Positions 26,609 to 35,791 of a stretch of 64,000 nt of DNA are shown piece by piece (within the stretch, counting starts at the first letter, position 1; every line of letters starts with the position of its first letter). Origin of the DNA: Gammaproteobacteria bacterium. GTDB taxonomy: Bacteria; Pseudomonadota; Gammaproteobacteria; SZUA-140. The stretch lies in the NCBI GenBank assembly GCA_015491865.1, contig WFVD01000015.1:1-64000 (forward strand). Direction: 5' to 3'. Under the pieces are notes generated by a model. It made no database searches and had not been told where the DNA came from. It saw only the letters and a program-made list of their open reading frames with translations. Made by a program: the position numbers and the translations under genes.

Positions 26609-27385
26609 ATGGTTTCTCCCTCCAACACTCACCTCGTTCTTATTCCTAGCTACAATCCTGGTCATTGCGTTTATAAAACAGTCTCTCAAGCGCGCCACTA
26701 CTGGAACCCTGTCTGGGTGGTTGTGGATGGTAGTGACGATGGCACGACCGAGGGGTTGCTTGAAATGGCTCAAACAGATAAGGGATTGAAGGTGGTCCCC
26801 CTATCCGAAAACCGGGGGAAAGGTGCTGCGGTGCTACACGGCAGTGAGCTGGCACTGGAAGCTGGCTTTACTCATGTATTAACAATGGACTCTGATGGGC
26901 AGCATCCAGCAGAACTCATCCCAGAATTTATGAAAGTTTCCAGCCGACAGCGTGATGCGATGATTCTCGGCACTCCTGTTTTTGATGCTGATGCGCCAGC
27001 ACTCAGAGTCAGGGGGCGACAAATCTCTAACTGGTGGGCGAATCTGGAGACGCTATGGATGGGAATTGGTGATTCATTATTTGGCTTTCGGGTTTATCCA
27101 CTTCAACCGCTGTGCCAGATTATGCGTGACAGGATCTGGATGCGCCGTTTCGATTTCGACCCTGAAATCGTAGTACGCATGTGCTGGCAAGGCATCAAAC
27201 CCGTTAATTTGGCAGCGCCGGTGAAATATTTAAAGCCAGAAGAGGGGGGCGTTTCTCATTTCAACTATCTACGCGATAATCTTCTGCTGACCGGGATGCA
27301 CAGCCGTCTTTTTCTGGGTTTTTTGCTGCGACTCCCCTCATTACTGCTCAGACACTGGCCTACAACTCACCGCGGTGAGTTGTAG
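26609..27385 (+). CDS. Family 2 glycosyltransferase
   Basis: 258 residues. GT-A fold pattern: LVLIPSYNPGHCVYKTV, VVVDGSDDGT, LSENRGKGAAVLHG and the DxD motif MDSDGQHPAEL. The C-terminus has a hydrophobic stretch. It resembles dolichyl-phosphate-mannose-synthase-type GT2 enzymes that are regular members of aryl-polyene and xanthomonadin clusters. The last codons and the TAG lie inside a 44-bp perfect palindrome (27351-27394). Confidence 0.87.
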   Translation: MVSPSNTHLVLIPSYNPGHCVYKTVSQARHYWNPVWVVVDGSDDGTTEGLLEMAQTDKGLKVVPLSENRGKGAAVLHGSELALEAGFTHVLTMDSDGQHPAELIPEFMKVSSRQRDAMILGTPVFDADAPALRVRGRQISNWWANLETLWMGIGDSLFGFRVYPLQPLCQIMRDRIWMRRFDFDPEIVVRMCWQGIKPVNLAAPVKYLKPEEGGVSHFNYLRDNLLLTGMHSRLFLGFLLRLPSLLLRHWPTTHRGEL

Positions 27386-27394
27386 GCCAGTGTC
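27351..27394. repeat. 44-bp perfect palindrome at the end of the GT2 gene
   Basis: The 22 bp at 27351-27372 (GACACTGGCCTACAACTCAC then CG) are the exact reverse complement of 27373-27394, with no spacer. Symmetry stops at the next base on each side. It covers the last 11 codons and the stop of the GT2 gene and lies 24 bp from the 3' end of the convergent next gene. Either RNA would fold into a very stable hairpin. No T-tract follows on the + strand. Confidence 0.9.
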
Positions 27395-27418
27395 GATAGA
27401 TACTGTTCCAGCCACTCC

Positions 27419-27970
27419 TCAATCTATAATCTCTTTTATCTTATCATCCTCGAAGTTAACGACGATGCGATTCCATCTGTTTACCCAGTAGGTCCACTGG
27501 TTGAGGTCCGTTGTCGGTGTAACATGGGCTGGTGGGTAACCGTAAGCGAGTATCGTTTCTGCTTTAGTCATGCCGACAATGAGCTGCCCACTCATTATCG
27601 CCTCCTGAACTTTTTTAGAGGACTTTGATATGTCAACCTTTTTAGGGCCAAACATGCGCTCCTTGATTTCCTGCATATTTTTCTGAGTATGTTTCTTCGC
27701 ATTGACAACAGTGACTTTAATATCGCCGAGCGAGGGAAGTTCTATTTTTATTTTTTTCCGGCCCATATCGTTAATCTTGACTGGTGAATTGATGGGAACC
27801 AGAATGCCGGTGTGATAATTTGTTGTTACATGTTTGTTTTTATATACATAAAAACTATGTTGCGCATAATAAACCGAATCATCACTATCGGCTATTGCAG
27901 TCGCAGTCCAGGATAAAGCAATGACCGCAATAAGGCTGCGTATGATCTGGTATCGTTTTTTTATATTCAT
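27419..27970 (-). CDS. Secreted protein with BamE/SmpA-like C-terminal domain
   Basis: 183 residues with a Sec signal peptide (residues 1-27, ending ATAIAD). The C-terminal portion AIMSGQLIVGMTKAETILAY then GYPPAHVTP...WTYWVNRWNRIVVNFEDDKI matches the SmpA/OmlA (BamE-like) fold: a GMTxxEVxxxxGxP helix followed by a WxYW strand. No lipobox Cys is present. It sits inside the pigment island but need not belong to the pathway. Transcription is leftward. Confidence 0.62.
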   Translation of the reverse strand: MNIKKRYQIIRSLIAVIALSWTATAIADSDDSVYYAQHSFYVYKNKHVTTNYHTGILVPINSPVKINDMGRKKIKIELPSLGDIKVTVVNAKKHTQKNMQEIKERMFGPKKVDISKSSKKVQEAIMSGQLIVGMTKAETILAYGYPPAHVTPTTDLNQWTYWVNRWNRIVVNFEDDKIKEIID

Positions 27971-28200
27971 GATAATGTTCCTTTTTATCTACTTACTTAA
28001 CAGCGAAAGTAGGAATTAACCAGGGATATATCGTCTCTTAAATTATGTTATCAGCAATATGACAGCCCGATTATTACAGGCTTTTTTGTTGATAAGCAAG
28101 CCACCTTGCCATAAAACACTATTTTACACAGGAGAGTTTATTTAGATGGTACCTGGGTGTTCAGGGTGCTGTACTCGATACAATTACACGTAAAAATGGC

Positions 28201-30603
28201 TCACCTTCCTTTCGCGTCTCTATTGAGCAAAGGTCTTGCTAAGTCTGTTGACCGTTCAGCTAATATGGCGGCAAAGAGTAGCGCCAGGATCACGCCGGGG
28301 GCCACAGTCATACCGATGTTCTTAAGAATAGGAACGGCCGAGAAGGCGAGCAGGGTAAAAATGGTAACGGTGGTGGCATTTGCAAACAGCAGTGATGCAA
28401 GGGTCCGGCGGTAACCAGCACCATCGCCCTGGTGAAATCGTTGATCAAAAAATAGTGCGTAGTTGGAGCCGATGGCAACGGTTAATAACAGGCCGATCAG
28501 GTGAAGTATCGTTAAGCGGTAGCCGTTCCACAGCAACCCGGCTATCACGATGATAACAGCTAGCACAAGCGGGAGCAGGAGGCGTATCACCCGGCGTGGG
28601 GACTTTAGGGCAATCAGTAGCAGCGCAACAATTGCAATAAAACCAGCAAGCGAAAGGTAAAGGACTTCACTTAAATAACCAGAGTACATCTGATCCAGCT
28701 CTTTTTTTACATCGATGAAGAGCGCGCTGCTTCGTGACGCCTTCTCCAGCGCAGCCTGGAGCGGCTGGGGATCTATACTTGACATGTGGCCGTTGAAAGT
28801 CACTGCCTGCAGAGGGATAAGCGCACTCCAGCGGTTCTCCTGCTCAACAATCAGGCTCTCGACGGCGAGCGCTATCGGTGTTCCTGCAAGATCAGATAAC
28901 TGGAGTGGTGGGGCGTGACGCGCGCGTTGCGCATCATCGATAAAACCTGTCAGGCGCTCACTGCTGAGCGGGAGATCTGCAGTTGCGTCCTGCAGGCGTC
29001 TGGTTAGTTCATCTCGATCAGGGATCGCGGCAAGCCGTGCTCTTTGAGTGGCGAGACTCGGTAGATAGTGGCTCGGGCTGTTGTAACCAGCGATAACCCC
29101 AGCTTCAACTAACGGCTCAAGTTGAGCGCTCACTTTTTCTGCGCCAGCAATGGCAGCCTCAATACTGTCGCCAGAGACAACAATGATATAGCGGGGGTTG
29201 GGAGCGCCAAGGTCACTGCGTAAAAGGGTATCGAGCGCGCGATCTGCGTCAGAAACAGGGCTAAGGGCGGCAAGGTCAGTGTTCCAGATATTGTCTCGGT
29301 GGATATAGATAATGGTACAGGCCACTAGTAGTAGCAGTGCTGTTAAATAACGCAGCGGCACCGCATAGTACGAGACTCTGATAAGGACCCCACCGAAGCG
29401 GGTGACATCGCGTACATGAAAGTGACCGGGCAGTAGAACTGGCAGGACAAAACGTGTGACGAGAGCGGCAGCAATTAAACCGGCACTAGAATATAAGCCG
29501 AGTTGAGCAAGACCAGGAAAGCCGGAGAAAAGCAGGACAGAAAAACCGACGATGGAGGTCAATACGCCGAGCCGTATAGTGGGCCAGAATGAGTTAAGCC
29601 AGCCTTGGTTGTGAGCTTCCTCTCTATTGTATTTTGATTGCAGAAAAAGGTAGATCGAATAGTCGATCGCCTCTCCGATCAGGGTGATCCCAAAACCAAG
29701 CGTTACCCCGTGCACCATCCCAAAGCCGAGACTGACTGCTGCAATACCGACGACGATACCGGTGAGCACCGGAATGGTACCAAGCAATACGGCAGTGAAT
29801 GAGCGGTAAAGTAGCAGCAATAAGGTGATGATAAGGACGCTACTCACAATCGACAGACGTTGCACCTCTTGCTTGATCGTCTCGCGTGAGGTCACTGAAA
29901 AGAGACCCTGCCCGCTCATCAGCAGGCGGGCAGAAACAGCTTCTGCTTTAGTTATCTGGTCAAATATCGTTTGGATAACCGTCATGGCATGTTGCTGTCC
30001 ATCAATATCAGATCCCTCCGCCTGGGTCTGTAGCAGCAGGATTGCGCGCTCACCCTGTGGTGAGACCCATACCCCGTCGTACATTTGAGGGCCAGTGTCA
30101 TGATTGAAACTGTTAAGCAGTCGCACTGTTTCACCGGTAGGATCGCGTGTCAGGAGCGGTTTAACGAGTAGCCCGGCAGGTGATGCAAGGAGTGCGATGC
30201 TTTCGCTGATGGCATCGTGTAGACCCGCGCGGGTGAAGCGCTCAGCATCCACTGCAGGACTTAAAAGATAGCGATGGGTGTAAATAAATTTCCGTTTCTC
30301 CTCATCATCAACAGCCTCCCCGTTATTGACCAGGGTAAAGGCCTGCTGCAGGCGAAGCTGTCGTGACATCGCTCTGGAGATCGATACGAGCGTCTCTGTG
30401 TCAGCACCTTCGATGCCGACCAGGATGAGCCGCGAGGCGGCACCGCTTTTTAGTTGATCGATAAAAACTTTCTGATTTTTAGTGGGTTCACTGGGCATGA
30501 AGGCCGTTAAGTCAGCACTAAACTGGGTACGCTCTATGATAAAGGCGCAGGTGAGCAGAAGAAGCAGCCACAGCGTAATGGATACTGCCCGGGCTGACCT
30601 CAT
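28201..30603 (-). CDS. MMPL/RND-type exporter
   Basis: 800-residue membrane transporter with two repeats, each an extracytoplasmic domain after one transmembrane helix and then a bundle of helices. Examples are GIVVGIAAVSLGFGMVHGVT and GFGITLIGEAIDYSIYLFLQ (a typical MMPL TM4 acidic pair region), then TVAIGSNYALFFDQRF in the second half. Aryl-polyene clusters regularly carry an MMPL exporter with a LolA-like partner. Its ATG overlaps the TGA of the LolA-like gene (ATGA). Confidence 0.92.
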   Translation of the reverse strand: MRSARAVSITLWLLLLLTCAFIIERTQFSADLTAFMPSEPTKNQKVFIDQLKSGAASRLILVGIEGADTETLVSISRAMSRQLRLQQAFTLVNNGEAVDDEEKRKFIYTHRYLLSPAVDAERFTRAGLHDAISESIALLASPAGLLVKPLLTRDPTGETVRLLNSFNHDTGPQMYDGVWVSPQGERAILLLQTQAEGSDIDGQQHAMTVIQTIFDQITKAEAVSARLLMSGQGLFSVTSRETIKQEVQRLSIVSSVLIITLLLLLYRSFTAVLLGTIPVLTGIVVGIAAVSLGFGMVHGVTLGFGITLIGEAIDYSIYLFLQSKYNREEAHNQGWLNSFWPTIRLGVLTSIVGFSVLLFSGFPGLAQLGLYSSAGLIAAALVTRFVLPVLLPGHFHVRDVTRFGGVLIRVSYYAVPLRYLTALLLLVACTIIYIHRDNIWNTDLAALSPVSDADRALDTLLRSDLGAPNPRYIIVVSGDSIEAAIAGAEKVSAQLEPLVEAGVIAGYNSPSHYLPSLATQRARLAAIPDRDELTRRLQDATADLPLSSERLTGFIDDAQRARHAPPLQLSDLAGTPIALAVESLIVEQENRWSALIPLQAVTFNGHMSSIDPQPLQAALEKASRSSALFIDVKKELDQMYSGYLSEVLYLSLAGFIAIVALLLIALKSPRRVIRLLLPLVLAVIIVIAGLLWNGYRLTILHLIGLLLTVAIGSNYALFFDQRFHQGDGAGYRRTLASLLFANATTVTIFTLLAFSAVPILKNIGMTVAPGVILALLFAAILAERSTDLARPLLNRDAKGR

Positions 30604-31202
30604 GGTGTGGCCACTTCCTCAATCTTCATGATGGAGTAGTCCCCGTCTGCCTGGTGAATCTCGATGGTATTGATTGTCTCCTGCTTGCCGAGGATCACAA
30701 TGTGGTTGAGAATGTCAGCCATGCGTTTGTCGGTTGGTGAGAGTGTTAATTGCCAATGTTCCGCGTTACCGGCAAGGGCCAGTTGGTATGAGCGTTCCAG
30801 TGCTGAAATATCTCCAGCAAGCGTACCGCGGATGCTCTCGATAAATATGGCAATTCTGGGGTGCCGTTTTAGTTTCAGTGTGTGCCGTTTTTTGCCTCGC
30901 TGGATTGTAATGACGCCATCATCTAGTACGAAGCTTTCAGGCGTCGGTTTGAGCGTTCTTTTCTCCAGATAACTGGGTGCGGTGTAGTGAAGTTCGCCAG
31001 ATGATTCGAGCGGTGTATCGAGCATGGCGATAAATTTTTTTTCGGTGAAAGTTGTAACCCCGCCGCTATTTTTGGCTAATGCCGCCATTAACGAGCTGAT
31101 CCCCCACGCTGGTGGTTGCGCTATCGATGGTGCAGCCATCATGGTCATTAGCAGCAAAAGGGAGCAGAATCTGGTTATCACTAATTGAAGGGAGAATGGC
31201 AT
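30600..31202 (-). CDS. LolA-like periplasmic lipid carrier
   Basis: About 200 residues from ATG 31202; the frame extends three codons further to a TTG at 31211. The Sec signal peptide ends near PSIAQPP. The body has the LolA-like pattern (FTEKKFIAMLDTPLESSGEL, YLEKRTLKPTPESFVLDDGV, ITIQRGKKRHTLKLKRHP). LolA-like proteins bind hydrophobic acyl chains in a half-barrel, so with the coupled MMPL exporter it could shuttle the pigment to the outer membrane. Confidence 0.85.
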   Translation of the reverse strand: MPFSLQLVITRFCSLLLLMTMMAAPSIAQPPAWGISSLMAALAKNSGGVTTFTEKKFIAMLDTPLESSGELHYTAPSYLEKRTLKPTPESFVLDDGVITIQRGKKRHTLKLKRHPRIAIFIESIRGTLAGDISALERSYQLALAGNAEHWQLTLSPTDKRMADILNHIVILGKQETINTIEIHQADGDYSIMKIEEVATP

Positions 31203-31229
31203 ATGGGGCAACTCATGTTGTCGAGCTTA

Positions 31230-32171
31230 CTATGATTCGGGTTGGCGGGCTGCTTGCCAGAAGTCGAAGAAATTAAACCAGTTATAGGGGGCTTTGTGGC
31301 AATATTTTTCTAATAGCGATGCGTATTGCTCGGTCGCTAATTTAATTGCCACATCACTATTATCCGCAGAAACATCGGAGAAATCGGCTAGTGGTTCAAA
31401 ATGAATACTGTAGCGGTTTTTGCCTAAATAGAGTGCAGTCATAAAGATCACTGGGCGGCGCATCAGGGCGGCCATACGAAATGGTCCGGTCGGAAAGGTT
31501 GCCAGCGCACCCATGAATGGAACAGCTAATGTGGTATCGTCACCAAAAGTTCGATCTGCGAGAATACTTAGCACTGCACCCTCATCGAGCTTTTCGTGGA
31601 CCTTTAACATGGTGTCAACATGCCCGAGTGGAATGATATCCTGCTGAATCTCAGGGTTGATTGCAGCAAGCATTGTATTTATTTTTCGCGCATTCTCTTC
31701 AAACATGACCATGATGACCTGAAGATCAGGGTGGCGCCGTCCCATCGAGTGTGCGGCTTCAAAACTACCCAGGTGGCCACCGAGAAGAAAGGCACCGCGC
31801 CCCTGAGAGAGGGTGCTCTGTATGAGCTGCTCGTTATATGTGATGATCTCAAAGAGATCATAGCGATCATTGATGAGATAAACCCGGTCATGGATGGTGG
31901 CAGCAAAGGTGAAGAGGTGCCTGTAAAGGTCGCGCAGGGTCGCTTTTCGTTTTAGGGCCCGTCCCAGGTAGTTGCGTGAAGCGTGTCGTGATGAACGGGA
32001 AAAAATCAGAAAATAGGTGGTGATTAAATGCAGCACCACGCGGCTGGCGTTTCGCCCCAGGTGGAGTGAAATCCAGCTCATGACGCGCAACATAAACGTA
32101 CTGCCGCGTTCTGGTTTCTCCGCCCAGTTTGTCTCTTGCTGCTGTTCAGATGCGCTACGATTTTTCTGCAT
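31230..32171 (-). CDS. LpxL/HtrB-family acyltransferase
   Basis: 313-residue inner-membrane acyltransferase. The catalytic HX4E is in LLGGHLGSFEAAHSM, and LSILADRTFGDDTTLAVPFM then GALATFPTGPFRMAAL matches the later conserved region. It overlaps the end of the AMP-ligase gene by 17 bp. Lipid-A-type acyltransferases are standard in aryl-polyene clusters and are one candidate for transferring the polyenoyl chain from ACP onto an acceptor. Confidence 0.88.
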   Translation of the reverse strand: MQKNRSASEQQQETNWAEKPERGSTFMLRVMSWISLHLGRNASRVVLHLITTYFLIFSRSSRHASRNYLGRALKRKATLRDLYRHLFTFAATIHDRVYLINDRYDLFEIITYNEQLIQSTLSQGRGAFLLGGHLGSFEAAHSMGRRHPDLQVIMVMFEENARKINTMLAAINPEIQQDIIPLGHVDTMLKVHEKLDEGAVLSILADRTFGDDTTLAVPFMGALATFPTGPFRMAALMRRPVIFMTALYLGKNRYSIHFEPLADFSDVSADNSDVAIKLATEQYASLLEKYCHKAPYNWFNFFDFWQAARQPES

Positions 32172-33486
32172 TCGCCTCTACCAGTGCTATTAATGCTGCC
32201 TGTGGGAGTTTTCCTGTCTTACTACGAGGAAGTGCATCGATGAAAATAATCGGTCGAGGTAGAAATACAGGGTCAATTCGGTCGCGCAGAGCGCGCATTA
32301 ATGAGCGGCTATCCAGGGTGGGTGCAACAACAAAAAGGGTGAGACGTGATATCTGCTTCTCAGTTTTATTGTTCGGCATAAAGAAAGCGGCATCCTCAAC
32401 CCCTTCGACCGCGATGGCCTGATGGTTGAGGTAGGAGAGAGAGCTGCGTTTTCCTGCGATGTTGATCATATCTTCCGATCGCCCATGGAGCAGAAAGTGG
32501 TTATGCCGGGTGATCTCTAACCTGTCTGAGATGGTGATCGGCTGGTCGATATGCCCACCTGATGCTGTGACTTTATCCCCCTCCATCGTGAGTTGAATGC
32601 CATCAAAGAGCTGCCACTCTGCGCTCTCGGCCGGGCGTCGAGTGGCGAGCTGGCCCGTTTCGGTGCAGCCATAGATCTCCAGCAGGTGAGACTGCAAACG
32701 GCCCTCCGCCTCCACTGCCAGTTCCTTTGAGAGTGGTGCTGTTGCCGATACGATCAGGTTGACCGCTGCAACCTCTATTTCTGAGGCGAGTAATGAGTGC
32801 AAGTGGTAAGGGGTTGTGACCAGCAGGCGAGGCTGGGGCGTCGCTGTGATGGTGTTATGAATATCGACCGGGTAGAAGGGACGACCCGCATCGAAGGCGT
32901 TGCCGCTCTGTAATGCGACCAGTACAGTCGATTCGAAGCCGTACATATGTTGAGGCGGTACAGTGCCAATAATAGTATGGTTGGCACCATCCTGTAACCC
33001 CAGCCGTTTCCCTTCGATACGCACATTTTTTACCAGCGATCCCCACCGTTTTGGGTGGGGCACGGGAGAGCCTGTTGAGCCTGAGGTGAACACCCACGCA
33101 GCTAGTTGTGCCGCTTTAACCTGCGGGACCTTAGTTATCTCTTGCTGATGGGGAGGGGTATCTGCCTGAAGGCGCTTGTTGATATCATCGTCATCCAGGG
33201 TGATATAATTGGGTGCAAGGCGCTGTAATGAGCGCAATGTTTCAGTGGTGAGGGAAGATGGCATCAGGCTGATGCAGTCAGCGATCAGCGTTGCTGCAAA
33301 ACCGAGTGCGAAATGGTAACGATCCTGACAGGTGTTCAGGATATACCTTTTTTCAGGCAGAGTTGAGGCGACTTTGTGCGCACCGTGAAGAAACTGCCTC
33401 GCCGTGATTACGCTGCCGTTGCGGTATGCGACTGCGGCGTCGAGGCTGCTATGGGTAATCAGAGGAAAGTGAGTGGTGGTGCTCAT
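32155..33486 (-). CDS. AMP-dependent ligase, aryl-ACP starter activation
   Basis: 443-residue adenylate-forming enzyme, shorter than typical acyl-CoA synthetases (about 550). AMP-binding motif FTSGSTGSPVPHPKRW, acid motif LEIYGCTETGQLATR and the hinge LHGRSEDMINIAGKRSS with C-terminal lysine SKTGKLP are present, so both catalytic lobes are there. In aryl-polyene pathways such ligases activate the hydroxybenzoate starter and load ACP. Its ATG overlaps a TGA in the upstream frame. It is followed immediately by the LpxL-like acyltransferase. Confidence 0.85.
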   Translation of the reverse strand: MSTTTHFPLITHSSLDAAVAYRNGSVITARQFLHGAHKVASTLPEKRYILNTCQDRYHFALGFAATLIADCISLMPSSLTTETLRSLQRLAPNYITLDDDDINKRLQADTPPHQQEITKVPQVKAAQLAAWVFTSGSTGSPVPHPKRWGSLVKNVRIEGKRLGLQDGANHTIIGTVPPQHMYGFESTVLVALQSGNAFDAGRPFYPVDIHNTITATPQPRLLVTTPYHLHSLLASEIEVAAVNLIVSATAPLSKELAVEAEGRLQSHLLEIYGCTETGQLATRRPAESAEWQLFDGIQLTMEGDKVTASGGHIDQPITISDRLEITRHNHFLLHGRSEDMINIAGKRSSLSYLNHQAIAVEGVEDAAFFMPNNKTEKQISRLTLFVVAPTLDSRSLMRALRDRIDPVFLPRPIIFIDALPRSKTGKLPQAALIALVEANAEKS

Positions 33487-33590
33487 AGCGGATGACCATT
33501 GAGGGTGCCCGTACAGGCGCTTCTCTTAAATTTACGCACGGTTGTCATCAACTCAGTCAAGCGACCCAAAGCCTCTATTGCCAGTTTCAC
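33483..33590 (-). CDS. Possible 35-codon ORF between ACP and AMP-ligase genes
   Basis: A GTG (33588-33590) opens VKLAIEALGRLTELMTTVRK then FKRSACTGTLNGHPL. The TGA overlaps the AMP-ligase ATG as ATGA. No Shine-Dalgarno precedes the GTG. It may be a coupling leader or the degraded end of a larger gene. Confidence 0.25.
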   Translation of the reverse strand: MKLAIEALGRLTELMTTVRKFKRSACTGTLNGHPL

Positions 33591-33620
33591 GCAGCCAGTA
33601 GCAGCATTAGAGGCGCTACT

Positions 33621-33908
33621 CTATTTTGTTCGATGCTCGGCAACATGTGCAGTGAGGCTGCGTAGCGAACCAAAGATGCTAATGTTGTCATTGCTGTCAG
33701 AGCGCAGCTGAATCCCGTACTGTTTTGATAGCACCAGTGATATTTCGAGGATATCGATGGAGTCCAGCCCCAGTCCTTCACCAAACAGGGGGGCGTCAGG
33801 CTCAATGTCAGTTGGGGGGATCTCCAGGTTGACTGCTGTTACGATCAGTTCTGCGATTTCTATCAGAAGGGTGTCATCAGTTGCGGGTGTCTGGTTTTGA
33901 TTTGGCAT
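33621..33908 (-). CDS. Acyl carrier protein (first of three)
   Basis: 95 residues. The phosphopantetheine site is in GEGLGLDSIDILEISLVLSK (the DSx motif), with acidic N-terminal helix and the VSKQYGI-type third helix. Located upstream of the AMP-ligase and acyltransferases, it is the likely acceptor of the hydroxybenzoate starter. Confidence 0.93.
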   Translation of the reverse strand: MPNQNQTPATDDTLLIEIAELIVTAVNLEIPPTDIEPDAPLFGEGLGLDSIDILEISLVLSKQYGIQLRSDSNDNISIFGSLRSLTAHVAEHRTK

Positions 33909-34198
33909 TAGGTTGTCAGGTTTTAGTTGGTATGGTCAGGCACTCTATATGCCTTAATAATATTGGGCTAATAATCGAAAATAATTGCTGTATATTCTAT
34001 GGTAGAAAGGCGCTTCATTCAACTTATATCCAGTTTGCTACATCTGGGCAGGCGCAGCAGTTGAGTGGTCATAACGCTTAACCGGGGGCCGCCATCTGTC
34101 ACAAATGCCACAATGTTGCTGCTGCTGCTGTTGCGGCGAGCGGGATAGCGCAGATACTGTGGTAAGGGGTGGTGCTCCTGATTTCTGATGAGTCAGCA

Positions 34199-35704
34199 TC
34201 ATGGCACCGGTTTTTTTTCATCGTTCAGGTGGGCGTTACCCGGTTTGACTAGCAGGCCACCGCGGCCGCTGGCGATACTACTGATTTTTGCTTTTAAAAA
34301 GCCGAGCCCAAAGCGTAGTAGCCGCAGCAGGTGGTTGGGGTAGTGAATGGTCAATTTGGTGTAGTACCAGCCGACGCGAGGGCGTTTGTAGAAGGCGGTA
34401 AGAATGCTCTGATATTGTCTGTCTAGCTCTTCAACTGATATACCGTCGGGTGACCAGACAAAATTCATCCCATTCATCTTTTCCCAGTGATCCTCTCGGA
34501 TATTGGTGCCGTAGATATCACGATAGATTGGGGAGCCGGGGTAGGGGGTGAATTTAGTCAGGTTCATAATGGTCATCGGGATGCGGCGAATAAACGCCTT
34601 TGTTTGTGCGATCGTTTCGCTATCCTCACCAGGAAAACCGAGCATAAAAAGCCCCTTGGTACGGATACCGGCAGCAGCAGTCCACTTGATGGCCTGTTCA
34701 GATTTTTCCACTTCAGCGGCCTTATCCATCTTTTTCAGAAGCGCATTGGAGCCTGTTTCAAGTCCAAAACTGATCTCCCAGCAGCCGGCCTTTTTCATCA
34801 ATGCCAATACATCAGGTTTGACAGTATCGACGCGCGCTGTGCAGGTCCAGGTCATCTTTAAATTGCTGGCTAGTAACATGTTGCAAAGCTCGGTAGTGCG
34901 GACTTTACTCGCTAGAAAGAGATCGTCAACAAACATGATGTGGCGTATACCATAGTTGTCATGCAGGTGCTTCATCATTTCAAAAACTTTCTGTGGCGAG
35001 TAGTGGCGTACTTTGGAACCAAAAGTTGAAGTGTCGCAAAATTTGCAAAAAAATGGGCAGCCACGTGATGCCGCGATCGTCGCCACCGGCCCGCGTGGAA
35101 AGTCATAAATAGCGGGTTTATAAGCATGAGGAAAGCCTGGTAGCAGATCCCAGGCGGGGAAGGGGAGTTCATCTAACACCTTATTCGCAGGCCATCCCGA
35201 TGTCTTGCGGGTAAAGATACCGTCGCGGAAAATAATGCCCGCTACCTCTGAGAGTGGGTTCTGGTTATCGAGTGCATCGAGTAGTTCGATGAGAATTTTT
35301 TCGCCCTCCCCGACAACGGCAACATCGAACTCCTTGAAGCGTGTGATCGTCTCTTCTCCCATGGAGGAGATGTGGGGGCCACCGACGATAATGGTGGTGT
35401 GGGGGAGTGCTGCTTTAATCTTTCGTGCAATGGCAGCGGCAGACCAGATACCGACAGTAAATAGTGTGATACCAACATAAGCTGGCCTGGCTGCGATCAC
35501 CTGATCAGCTACCTGCTCGACAGATAAATTGGCGATGTCGCTCTCTATAATGGAGGGTGTGTAGCCACGCAGGCGCACCTCTGCTGCCAGATGAAGCAGT
35601 CCTAAAGAGGGGGAGTTGTTAGTGATATGTTTGACAAACTCATAGCCACGCGCAATCCGCTCGTAAGGCGGATTAATAAAGATGATGCTTTTCTGTGCCA
35701 TCAT
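34199..35704 (-). CDS. B12-binding-type radical SAM protein
   Basis: 501 residues. The N-terminal 180 residues have a cobalamin-binding-like fold (FINPPYERIARGYEFV..., IIVGGPHISSMGEETI) but lack the lower-ligand DxHxxG motif. The radical SAM cluster is CPFFCKFC (Cys216, Cys220, Cys223), followed by HIMFVDDLFLASKVRTTELC and GCWEISFGLETGSNALLKKM. This architecture is shared by BchE-like oxidative cyclases and class B radical SAM methylases. It is transcribed between the ACP and KS genes. I do not recall it as a standard aryl-polyene enzyme, so it is a candidate tailoring enzyme. The reaction cannot be predicted. Confidence 0.85.
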   Translation of the reverse strand: MMAQKSIIFINPPYERIARGYEFVKHITNNSPSLGLLHLAAEVRLRGYTPSIIESDIANLSVEQVADQVIAARPAYVGITLFTVGIWSAAAIARKIKAALPHTTIIVGGPHISSMGEETITRFKEFDVAVVGEGEKILIELLDALDNQNPLSEVAGIIFRDGIFTRKTSGWPANKVLDELPFPAWDLLPGFPHAYKPAIYDFPRGPVATIAASRGCPFFCKFCDTSTFGSKVRHYSPQKVFEMMKHLHDNYGIRHIMFVDDLFLASKVRTTELCNMLLASNLKMTWTCTARVDTVKPDVLALMKKAGCWEISFGLETGSNALLKKMDKAAEVEKSEQAIKWTAAAGIRTKGLFMLGFPGEDSETIAQTKAFIRRIPMTIMNLTKFTPYPGSPIYRDIYGTNIREDHWEKMNGMNFVWSPDGISVEELDRQYQSILTAFYKRPRVGWYYTKLTIHYPNHLLRLLRFGLGFLKAKISSIASGRGGLLVKPGNAHLNDEKKPVP

Positions 35705-35791
35705 GGTATGGGCTTGCGTCTGTTTCTTGGTTACGCTAAAGGTCGCATGGCTCAGCTGCTAAAGTCAAATTGGTTGAGAGTGAGCTAGGCG

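Noticed and set aside
28157-28414. Rightward frame starting before the MMPL gene end
   Set aside because: Most of it is antisense to the conserved last helices of the MMPL exporter.
35205-35480. Antisense frames inside radical SAM, ftsH, KS and nuo genes
   Set aside because: They overlap strongly supported genes with clear motifs and have no independent start signals or domains.
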